Below are positions 1 through 6,414 of a DNA stretch of 6,414 nt, in pieces. Each line of letters starts with the position of its first letter. Within the stretch, counting starts at the first letter, position 1. Source of the DNA: Candidatus Kapaibacterium sp. (GTDB lineage: Bacteria; Bacteroidota; Ignavibacteria; Kapaibacteriales; UBA961); contig JALRFC010000112.1 in the NCBI GenBank assembly GCA_023253875.1, positions 1 through 6,414 of the forward strand, in the 5' to 3' direction. The translations under genes and the position numbers were made by a program. The notes under the pieces are model-generated. The model did not search any database, was not told the origin of the DNA, and was given only the letters and a program-made list of their open reading frames with translations.

Positions 1-1
1 A

Positions 2-220
2 TACACCTACTACGATCATGATGGAACTCTTCACACGTTTGATGGTAATATAGGTGATCATTACTGGTTAGGTGATTTTAAAGATGCTACATATAGTGAC
101 GGTATAGAATTGATTATAGGTGCAGGTCAACTCAATGAAATCAAAGAATCATTCATAAAGAATCTATTGGGAATGAGGCATCATCGAGTTACCTATAAGG
201 AAATACCTGAGAAGAAATAA
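2..220 (+). CDS. 3' end of a rightward gene, 72 C-terminal residues; possibly a divergent FKBP-like fold
   Basis: Only this frame is open from the window edge to the TAA; the other two forward frames hit stops within the first 55 bases. The start lies outside the window. The stop is 12 bases before a strong terminator hairpin, as expected for a real gene end. The visible tail is acidic and aromatic-rich at first (YTYYDHDGTLHTFDG), then reads IELIIGAGQ, eleven residues, LLGM, nine residues, IP, and ends EKK. The spacing of GAGQ, LLGM and IP recalls the second half of FKBP-type peptidyl-prolyl isomerases (F-x-LG-x-GQVI-x-GW-x-x-x-LxGM...IP). However, the conserved Trp is missing, there is a short insertion, and the usual AYG segment after IP is absent. 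The FKBP reading is therefore a weak inference. That this is coding is much firmer than what it encodes. Confidence 0.68.
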   Translation, partial: YTYYDHDGTLHTFDGNIGDHYWLGDFKDATYSDGIELIIGAGQLNEIKESFIKNLLGMRHHRVTYKEIPEKK

Positions 221-232
221 GGTAGATCAAAT

Positions 233-273
233 AAAAAAGCCCGCTTCACTATAAATGTGGAGCGGGCTTTTTT
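233..273. terminator. Bidirectional intrinsic terminator between convergent genes
   Basis: Positions 233-245 (six A, then GCCCGCT) pair perfectly with 261-273 (AGCGGGC, then six T), giving a 13-bp stem. It extends inward through a U246-G260 wobble and three more pairs (247-249 with 257-259) to a 7-base loop at 250-256. The T tract follows the stem on the plus strand and, through the leading A tract, on the minus strand too. It sits 12 bases after the rightward stop at 220 and 14 bases beyond the leftward stop at 288, so it can serve both genes. In minus-strand RNA the wobble becomes an A-C mismatch, so the inner stem is slightly weaker in that direction. Confidence 0.93.
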
Positions 274-287
274 GTGTTAGAACTCTA

Positions 288-3200
288 TCACTTTGCAATG
301 ATGAGTTGTACTTGATCTGCAAATGGACCTGATTTCATGATACAAGTATACATACCGGCAGGAAGCTGTTGAGCATCAATGCTAAGTTGATATGCTCCTT
401 CTTTTACATGGCCAGATAATAATGTATGAACTTTTTGACCCATTGAATTATACAATTCAATATTGGTATGTGATGAAATCCCGACTGAATAGTCAATCGT
501 TGCGATGTCCGAAGCAGGGGATTGACCTGAAACCATCAATGCATATCCTAATCCTGAACCTCTGATAAATCTACCATTGGCAAAGCAAATAGGAGCAAGC
601 TTTAATGTTGAAGTGTCATTATCAATAACCAAGCACTTTGCAAAAACATCCTTTGCTTTTGCTTCAACATATACTTTGAAAGATGTAGAATCACCCAAGT
701 ATGCATTGAAATCGGCCTCGAACAAGTCTTTTTTGCCGGACAAGACAGGAGTACCGGAGCCTGAAACGGTCAATACATTACCATTAACAGATGGTGTCCA
801 AGTCCAACCATTCAATGAACGAATTGTTCCAGTGAAGTCAAGATCCCTTGCATCATAATTCACCAAGATATCTAAAGAATTTATCTGTGCTGAACCCACA
901 TTTCCTTGGATATCAGCATTGACTTTGTAGGCAACTTTTTGTCCTGGTGTTACTTCACCTGGATTGATAGAAGATGTAATGGTAACTGGAAGCGTGACCG
1001 CTTCAGCATTTACTGTTACATTTCGCTCACCAAGTTGTGCATTAACTGTGTATTTGCCTGCTGCATTCGGTGTGAATGCAATCAAATATGTGTGATTTGT
1101 ATTTGCAGGAATCTTGAAACTTCCCAATGGTGAAATACTAAACTGATTAATATCACCGGACGCAGCATTATTTGTTGTGATTTCATAACTGCTCACATTC
1201 GGATAGGGAAGAGTGAGTATCGGATTCTCACAAGCATTGAATAGACCGAGATTGATGACTGTATCGGGTAGGAATCCTGTACCACACAATTCAACTGTAT
1301 CGGGTACATTACGAGCATCAGTCACGATTTCAACGAAACCACTACGCAAACCTTTTTTCTGAGGAATAAAGATTGCAGAGATATCTTGAGAGCCATTCAA
1401 TGGAATATCAAAAGGACCTGCAGGACTAAATGATTCAAATTCAATTGGTGGAATTGGTTTGATTGAAAGTACCTTCAATGGTCCTTGCCCCATATTCTTG
1501 ATTACCAATGCATTGGTTTTTGGAGCAGATTTGCTACCGATGCGAACGGAATCAATACAGTTCTTTGAATATTCCGGAGCGCCGATACAACCATTCCCTT
1601 GTACTCTTGCGCCAAAATCAGGAGCCTTGATATTTGCATCAATTGCCGATACTGCAGTAACTAGTACGGAATCCCATAAACCATTTGTATTTGTTTTTGG
1701 AGCAAATTCAACTGTAAGATTGATTGTCTCATCTTTTTTAAGATTTACAGGCAATGTTGGAAGATTCACAATTGAGAATGTGCCATTATTTTGTAATAGT
1801 CCAATGGTCTTAACTGATAGTTCGCTATTACCATTATTTGTAATTACGACATTCTTTTGATCTTTACTGCCAACAGGAACGCAATTCCAAATCGCGTCAG
1901 TTGCTGAAGCTGTGAGCTGAGCTTCACCTTCACCAGACAATTGTACTTTAGCATCTACGCAAACGGTATCTAATCCAAGATCAATGAATGCAAGTCTCTT
2001 GCCTACTGCTAATGGCTTAAATTCTGTTGTGATCTCTAAATGTCCGCCGGGTTTGATTGTGAATGTATTTGAAGGATCACCAACCGAAGGATTGCCATTT
2101 TTATCAATCATGCGATAACTCTTGATAGAGTAATCAGATGCATTGGCGCCACCAACAGACATCTTTCCATTGATCAAGATATTACTCTTATTTTCCAATG
2201 CTTTTGAGATTGTGATGCTTCTATTGCTACCAACCAATGTATTTGCAAAGACAGTGTCTTCAACATGTACATAATCACATGGTTCAACGGCTTCACCACA
2301 AATGGTCATTTTGACAACAGGAGAACATGTTGCATAGAATGTAAGCGTTGCGCAATGTTCGCCGGGTGAAGTTGGAGTAAACAAAATCTCAATTGGTACT
2401 GTATCACAATTGACAGAAGGGAATAAACGACCATTGAGCACTGATTTTAAACTGAATTGGGGATCTGATACAACAACACTATCAATGAAAGTATCGAGAT
2501 TACCATCATTACATATACCTGTGCTGAGAACTTGATCTTTAGGTGTTCCAACTGCAGTCACACCAACATTGAATCTAATATTGGAATCAATGCTATATAA
2601 TCTTGCTTTGGCAAGTGGGAATGCAAGAAGACTTGAAGATTGACTTGACGGAGTTCCACAGAACTTTGTGATGAAACCATCTGTCTGACCAGCTGAAGTA
2701 ATTGTTTTATTACCAGGATCTTTGGTCATTGTACCGGTGAATGTACCTGTTTCATATAAACATCCATCTTTGTCGGTGGCATTCAACGATGTATATGGCT
2801 TACCTTGCGTTCTTGTTGGTTGAAGATCAAGCCAACTTCCAGAAGGATCAAATACAGCAGTGAATGGTTTCCATACCAAGGGTTGTGTACGATTTGTGAT
2901 GGTAGCTTTCGTTCCATCTCTCATCGTTGCAGTCAATACACCTTTATACATACCTTCAACATAAACTCTTTTTTCAAATGGATCCCATGCAATACGTTCA
3001 CCATATGCTTCAGCTGTTGGATTGGTTGCAGTTGCTCCAAGTGTATGAACGATAATGGTTCCACCATCAGGCTCTATGCGAGACATGAAGAAATTTCTTC
3101 CGGTTAAGCTTGATGATTTCTTGGTTACAAAACCAAATGTCGCTTCACCGATGAAATGACCTGTAACATAAGCTGCATTATTATCGCCGGCAGCAATACC

Positions 3201-5003
3201 TGTCACTGCATCAGTACCGGGGCCGCCAACATTTTTCACAAATTGAACATTTCCACCAACATCGAGCTTGGCAAAGAATCCATCTCTACTGCCGGAAGTG
3301 CTAACCATTGGTTTTCCATCAAAAGATGCATTGCCTTCAAAATTACCAGCTACGTATGAGAATTGACCATCTGGAGACAATGCAAGACTTACGCTTGAGT
3401 CAGTCAATGTCCCACCAATGTTCTTAACCCACACATAGGTTTTGGATGGGGGTAAACCTACTCGAATCTTATATTGTCCTTTTGTGCTGAGTTTTTTCAA
3501 TTCATCAGATGACCAAATATATTTGAGTCCCTTGGCTTTATCTGTGAGAAGATTCCACGTAGCACCATTGTCTGCACTATATTGTATGATGACTTCTTGT
3601 GTTGAATCAACACCTGCCCATAGAATGGTTAAATCATTACAAGTGGAACGAATTTCCGAATTGATCGGATCCAAAAGTTGAATATCGGCAGCACCACCAA
3701 CAAGTGGAATGAGTGGGGGATCACAAGGATTGCCTTTGATTCTAAGTCCGCTTTGTCTGAAGTCCAACGTGGTGCCTTGTGTGAAACGTACGCCAACTAT
3801 ACCGGTCTTTCCTGAATCAATGACTTGTGGTGTTGAACCATTCCATGCAGTACCATTAAAACTCGTCACGGTAAAACTTGCATCACCTGCAGGCGCCGGA
3901 GGGTCAGCAGTCAGAACAAGTTTTCCATTCTTCGCCTCCACATTGACTGTTTTGTCAATCGATCCTCCAATTGCAGGATTGCCAAAGGAAACAATAGGTG
4001 GATTGACCGCCAATTGCATAACACTGGAAGGAGGAGCTTGATAGGTTGAGGTATCGATGATATTGATATTTTTTTGCAAGGTGATATACACTGTTCTGGT
4101 TCTGCTTTCTTCGCTACATCCCATTGGAGAATTCCATTCGAGATAGCAGACTTCTTTTGCTTGCAATTTCTTTGCAATCTCGGCATAAATTTCTTGCAAT
4201 TTATTGTAAGCATCCTTTGAGTTTGCTTCATAATGTTCGCCGCCGGTAATATCTGCCCAATTTGCAAGATCTTTATTCATACCGGTGAACGCTGTGATTG
4301 CGTAAAATGCAATTCCATTATCAAGTAATTCTTTCTTGATTGTATCTCTTGTTGGGGCACGATTCGGTTCACCATCAGTCAAAAAGATGATAACTTTCTT
4401 GACAGTTGCAGGAAGATTCTCGCGAACATATCTGTCTTTTATCAGTGTTGTTGCGCCCCATTGTTTATGTAATAATGGTGGATCATAATATGTAGCTGAT
4501 CCCAAAATCATCGAATCAATTGCCTTAAGCAAGGAGTTTCTATTATTTGACCAATCATGTTCAAGATAAGCTTGACCATCAAAAGATACAATGGCAACTT
4601 TGGTTCTTCCAATAAAATTCAATAAGCTCACGAAGAGTTTTGATGCTTGTTTCACAAATCGGAAACGAGTCTCTTCAGGTCTTGAGCCAACTTGTTCGGA
4701 CATTGATGCACTTTTATCAATAACCAAAACAACACTTAATTCCGGTCCATCAACAATCGTTGAACATTTTTGAGTGATATCAGATGCGGGAATGGTGATG
4801 CCATTTTCAACCACACGGAAATCACTGGAAGTAATTCCTGTTAAGGGAACATTATTATTGTCCGTTGCCTCATAAAAGGCGCGAACTTTGGGAAACTTCT
4901 CAGCATCGGGAGTATAGGCATTGAATCTGTTCTGTGCGAACGAGACTCCGAATGCGGATACCATCACCAAGCATAGAGTGAGTGAACGTAGAAATAGAAT
5001 CAT
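288..5003 (-). CDS. Giant modular vWA/ASH/SBBP/cohesin-like protein with T9SS type A sorting domain
   Basis: Predicted secreted or cell-surface protein of 1571 residues. The ATG at 5003 is chosen because GGAGA lies 7 bases upstream and it opens directly into a Sec signal peptide (hydrophobic core 8-22, cleavage SFA|Q after residue 23); the frame stays open to a GTG at 5075, which would bury that signal. Order: Ig-like prefix (about 38-75); vWA domain (about 88-281) with MIDAS residues D96-x-S98-x-S100, T171 and D210; ASH/HYDIN-like domain (about 326-437); FN3-like domain (440-518); four SBBP-type blades (523-783); five ASH-like domains (794-1336); cohesin-like beta-sandwich (about 1338-1470); T9SS sorting tail (about 1497-1571, with LYNSMGQKV and LPAGMY). 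Known of the families: vWA MIDAS binds metal-dependent ligands, and ASH and SBBP repeats are scaffolds. Adhesion or surface scaffolding is an inference; the ligand is unknown. The mature chain has 22 Cys, suggesting disulfides. Ends in tandem stops TGA TAG. Confidence 0.93.
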   Translation of the reverse strand: MILFLRSLTLCLVMVSAFGVSFAQNRFNAYTPDAEKFPKVRAFYEATDNNNVPLTGITSSDFRVVENGITIPASDITQKCSTIVDGPELSVVLVIDKSASMSEQVGSRPEETRFRFVKQASKLFVSLLNFIGRTKVAIVSFDGQAYLEHDWSNNRNSLLKAIDSMILGSATYYDPPLLHKQWGATTLIKDRYVRENLPATVKKVIIFLTDGEPNRAPTRDTIKKELLDNGIAFYAITAFTGMNKDLANWADITGGEHYEANSKDAYNKLQEIYAEIAKKLQAKEVCYLEWNSPMGCSEESRTRTVYITLQKNINIIDTSTYQAPPSSVMQLAVNPPIVSFGNPAIGGSIDKTVNVEAKNGKLVLTADPPAPAGDASFTVTSFNGTAWNGSTPQVIDSGKTGIVGVRFTQGTTLDFRQSGLRIKGNPCDPPLIPLVGGAADIQLLDPINSEIRSTCNDLTILWAGVDSTQEVIIQYSADNGATWNLLTDKAKGLKYIWSSDELKKLSTKGQYKIRVGLPPSKTYVWVKNIGGTLTDSSVSLALSPDGQFSYVAGNFEGNASFDGKPMVSTSGSRDGFFAKLDVGGNVQFVKNVGGPGTDAVTGIAAGDNNAAYVTGHFIGEATFGFVTKKSSSLTGRNFFMSRIEPDGGTIIVHTLGATATNPTAEAYGERIAWDPFEKRVYVEGMYKGVLTATMRDGTKATITNRTQPLVWKPFTAVFDPSGSWLDLQPTRTQGKPYTSLNATDKDGCLYETGTFTGTMTKDPGNKTITSAGQTDGFITKFCGTPSSQSSSLLAFPLAKARLYSIDSNIRFNVGVTAVGTPKDQVLSTGICNDGNLDTFIDSVVVSDPQFSLKSVLNGRLFPSVNCDTVPIEILFTPTSPGEHCATLTFYATCSPVVKMTICGEAVEPCDYVHVEDTVFANTLVGSNRSITISKALENKSNILINGKMSVGGANASDYSIKSYRMIDKNGNPSVGDPSNTFTIKPGGHLEITTEFKPLAVGKRLAFIDLGLDTVCVDAKVQLSGEGEAQLTASATDAIWNCVPVGSKDQKNVVITNNGNSELSVKTIGLLQNNGTFSIVNLPTLPVNLKKDETINLTVEFAPKTNTNGLWDSVLVTAVSAIDANIKAPDFGARVQGNGCIGAPEYSKNCIDSVRIGSKSAPKTNALVIKNMGQGPLKVLSIKPIPPIEFESFSPAGPFDIPLNGSQDISAIFIPQKKGLRSGFVEIVTDARNVPDTVELCGTGFLPDTVINLGLFNACENPILTLPYPNVSSYEITTNNAASGDINQFSISPLGSFKIPANTNHTYLIAFTPNAAGKYTVNAQLGERNVTVNAEAVTLPVTITSSINPGEVTPGQKVAYKVNADIQGNVGSAQINSLDILVNYDARDLDFTGTIRSLNGWTWTPSVNGNVLTVSGSGTPVLSGKKDLFEADFNAYLGDSTSFKVYVEAKAKDVFAKCLVIDNDTSTLKLAPICFANGRFIRGSGLGYALMVSGQSPASDIATIDYSVGISSHTNIELYNSMGQKVHTLLSGHVKEGAYQLSIDAQQLPAGMYTCIMKSGPFADQVQLIIAK

Positions 5004-5010
5004 CGAAGAT

Positions 5011-5017
5011 TCTCCAA
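5011..5017 (-). promoter_or_regulatory. Ribosome binding site that fixes the start of the large vWA gene
   Basis: On the minus strand TTGGAGA ends 7 bases before the ATG at 5003. It is the only good Shine-Dalgarno match in the leader, and it supports this ATG over the in-frame GTG at 5075, which lies in an inverted repeat. Translation from the GTG would also place 24 extra residues before the signal peptide. Confidence 0.75.
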
Positions 5018-5052
5018 TCAAATATGAGATAAATGTAGTTCTAAGTAGTACA

Positions 5053-5079
5053 ATCGTGAATTGCTGCACATTCACGGAT
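5053..5079. repeat. Small inverted repeat in the spacer upstream of the vWA gene
   Basis: CGTGAAT (5055-5061) and ATTCACG (5070-5076) are perfect reverse complements around an 8-base loop. Two more A-T pairs form outside if G5077 bulges. On the minus strand no T tract follows, so it does not look like an intrinsic terminator for the upstream peptidase gene. It lies about 50 bases before the vWA start, where it could be an operator or a leader hairpin. A third related arm, TCACGATT at 5111-5118, is the exact complement of AATCGTGA at 5052-5059. Its function is unknown, and short AT-rich repeats can arise by chance. Confidence 0.4.
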
Positions 5080-5122
5080 TTGCATTAATGACAGCTGACA
5101 TGGGAAATAGTCACGATTCCTT

Positions 5123-6241
5123 TCAAGAAACGGTGACCGGTCTTTCCATGATTGTAAATGATTTGTTTCCGGCATCCAATTCAGCCATCACTCCCAAAGG
5201 AATTGTCATTTTGCTCTTGACATGTCCTATAGGAAGACCATAAACAGCAGGAATACCTAACGAAGTAATGCGAGATTCCAATACTTGTTGTAATGAAAAT
5301 GAAACTTCGAATCCCGGTACCTTCTTCGCTTCGCAATTTTTGAATTGACCTAATATGATTCCGGCGCATTGTTGAAGTTTTCCCGCAAGCCATAGCTGTG
5401 TTAGCATTCTATCTATTTTATATGGCTCTTCAGCAATATCTTCCAAGAATAAAAGAGAGTCTTTTGTGTCAATTTCATATGGTGTGCCCAAAGTGGCAAC
5501 AATCATGGATAAATTGCCACCGGTCAATCTTCCCTTAGCGATACCTTTTGATAATGTGGTCATTCTGGAATCAGCAAAGGTAATCGGTTGATATTCCACA
5601 TCCACAGGCTCTGTGACAGCTTCATTTGCAGAAGGCTTACATAAGGTCTTTTTGAAAAAATCAACGGTAAATGAGTCAAAAGTCGAAGATGCTACCGGGC
5701 CATGATAGGTAATGACATTGCTAAGTTTAGTAATTGCAACGAGAAGAGCGGTGATATCACTATATCCAATGATGATTTTTGGATTTGCCCTAATTACACC
5801 AAAATCAAGCATAGGTAAAATTCTCATCACGCCATAACCACCTCTAGCACAGAGAATGCAATCTATGTCAGGCCTTTCCACAAACTCCATGAATTCTGCA
5901 GCTCTTTCTGAATCCGGAGCTGACAGATATCCAAATTTTCTGGTTAATGTATTTCCTAATACGATTGAATATCCACTGGCCTTTAACAATGAAATTCCTT
6001 CTTGAATTTCCGCATTATCAACTCCACTCGCGGGAGCTGTTATTCCAATTGTTGAGCCTTTCTTCAAAGCCATAGGAAGCAATGAAACAATATCAGCATG
6101 TTTGTTCATATTATTGGAGAGGACGGACTCAGTTGTATGTACAAATTCTCCGCTCCCACTCCTTGATTTTGCATGCATTGAAGCAAAACCAAGTGCAGAA
6201 AAACCAGCACCAATAGAATGAAGAAATGACCTGCGTTTCAT
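5123..6241 (-). CDS. Exported LD-carboxypeptidase, peptidase family S66 (LdcA/MccF-like), with Tat-type leader
   Basis: Serine peptidase of 372 residues. Family members cleave the L,D bond before the terminal D-Ala of murein tetrapeptides (LdcA, peptidoglycan recycling); the MccF branch degrades microcin C-type toxins. Visible motifs: ITAPASG (67-73), near the start of the catalytic domain; CARGGYGVMR (131-140); IIGYSDIT (157-164) with predicted nucleophile S161; LFLEDIAEEPYKIDR with probable catalytic E267; GLPIGH with catalytic H340. The triad is complete. S66 proteins are typically about 300 residues; the excess is N-terminal. It begins MKRRSFLH, a twin-arginine motif, then a modest hydrophobic stretch and a possible SMHA|K cleavage after residue 24, followed by a polar linker to about residue 56. 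This predicts Tat export and periplasmic action. The ATG at 6241 has only a weak GAGA 5 bases upstream. The vWA gene follows on the same strand after 119 bases. LdcA versus MccF subtype cannot be settled here. Confidence 0.93.
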   Translation of the reverse strand: MKRRSFLHSIGAGFSALGFASMHAKSRSGSGEFVHTTESVLSNNMNKHADIVSLLPMALKKGSTIGITAPASGVDNAEIQEGISLLKASGYSIVLGNTLTRKFGYLSAPDSERAAEFMEFVERPDIDCILCARGGYGVMRILPMLDFGVIRANPKIIIGYSDITALLVAITKLSNVITYHGPVASSTFDSFTVDFFKKTLCKPSANEAVTEPVDVEYQPITFADSRMTTLSKGIAKGRLTGGNLSMIVATLGTPYEIDTKDSLLFLEDIAEEPYKIDRMLTQLWLAGKLQQCAGIILGQFKNCEAKKVPGFEVSFSLQQVLESRITSLGIPAVYGLPIGHVKSKMTIPLGVMAELDAGNKSFTIMERPVTVS

Positions 6242-6414
6242 CTTGATCTCAAATGATTGTTCTTGTAAAAGCCATGGAATACAATAACTAATATTAGGAA
6301 TAGCTTAGTATACAATAGAACTTACCATGGTCTTAAAAATACGAAAATTCAGAGTTTTCCACACTACAAATACCATGCCCGGTGTTTTTTTTATGCTTTT
6401 TCCAAGAGGTGATA
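6242..6414. other. AT-rich region upstream of the S66 peptidase gene; no gene recognised
   Basis: This 173-base stretch to the window edge should hold the promoter of the leftward peptidase gene. It contains a 10-bp palindrome CTAATATTAG (6288-6297), two copies of ATACAATA (6279-6286 and 6310-6317), two CCATGG sites (6272-6277 and 6325-6330) and an eight-T run at 6385-6392. I see no convincing -10/-35 pair or Bacteroidota-type TTTG/TANNTTTG pair with correct spacing. The T run follows only a 3-bp stem (ACC/GGT at 6372-6374 and 6381-6383), so I do not call a terminator. Confidence 0.5.

Noticed and set aside
3911..4267. Same-strand 118-codon open frame inside the vWA gene
   Set aside because: It lies wholly within the vWA and first ASH coding region in another frame, has no recognisable domain, and is of a length expected by chance opposite an AT-rich gene.
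577..4773. Plus-strand open frames of 60-133 codons across the large gene (for example 1459-1860 and 3709-4041)
   Set aside because: They are antisense to a single long domain-supported frame, have no family resemblance or clear ribosome binding sites, and are read as shadows.
5019..5037. Bacteroidota-type -7 boxes CATATTTG (5019-5026) or TACATTTA (5030-5037) on the minus strand
   Set aside because: Each has one mismatch to TANNTTTG, no TTTG element sits at the usual distance upstream, and the first would put the transcript start on top of the ribosome binding site.
5004..5075. N-terminal extension of the large protein to an in-frame GTG at 5075
   Set aside because: It would bury a clear Sec signal peptide 24 residues in, has no ribosome binding site, and starts inside an inverted repeat. 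The ATG at 5003 has GGAGA at correct spacing.
5181..5393. Minus-strand 70-codon frame inside the peptidase gene
   Set aside because: It overlaps the catalytic His region of the S66 enzyme in another frame and shows no motif of its own.
6372..6392. Plus-strand terminator from the eight-T run
   Set aside because: The T run is preceded only by a 3-bp ACC/GGT stem, too weak for an intrinsic terminator, and no rightward gene ends here.
1..6414. Mobile element, CRISPR array, toxin-antitoxin or defence cassette
   Set aside because: I saw no terminal inverted repeats, transposase or integrase motifs, regularly spaced repeats or paired small genes. The two full genes are a secreted scaffold protein and a cell-wall peptidase.

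Overview
The window looks like an AT-rich chromosomal segment from a Bacteroidota or related FCB-group bacterium (an Ignavibacteria/Kapabacteria-like lineage is possible). The main evidence is a type IX secretion system (T9SS) C-terminal sorting domain on a very large secreted protein. Weak Shine-Dalgarno use and a Gln directly after the predicted signal-peptidase site fit the same group. The lineage cannot be fixed more precisely from this sequence.

Layout, left to right. (1) The 3' end of a rightward gene (2-220), whose C-terminus loosely resembles an FKBP-type prolyl isomerase. (2) A strong, nearly symmetric hairpin with oligo-T on both sides (233-273), which looks like a shared terminator for two convergent genes. 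(3) A leftward gene of 4.7 kb (288-5003) for a 1571-residue modular surface or secreted protein. In order it carries a Sec signal peptide, a short Ig-like prefix, a von Willebrand A domain with intact MIDAS residues, an ASH/HYDIN-like domain, an FN3-like domain, four SBBP-type beta-propeller repeats, five more ASH-like domains, a cohesin-like domain and a type A T9SS sorting tail. (4) A 119-base spacer with a ribosome binding site and a small inverted repeat. (5) A leftward gene (5123-6241) for a peptidase-family S66 LD-carboxypeptidase with a twin-arginine (Tat) type leader and a complete Ser-Glu-His triad. (6) A 173-base AT-rich upstream region with a palindrome and a pair of direct repeats, and no gene I can recognise.

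The two leftward genes share a strand, but the 119-base spacer neither proves nor excludes co-transcription. Both products are predicted to leave the cytoplasm by different routes. The S66 enzyme would trim peptidoglycan peptides in the periplasm. The large protein would cross the outer membrane by T9SS and act in adhesion, binding or surface assembly. No functional link between them is visible beyond adjacency. I see no mobile element, CRISPR array, RNA gene or defence system. The most notable items are the unusual domain architecture of the large protein and the Tat-exported S66 peptidase.
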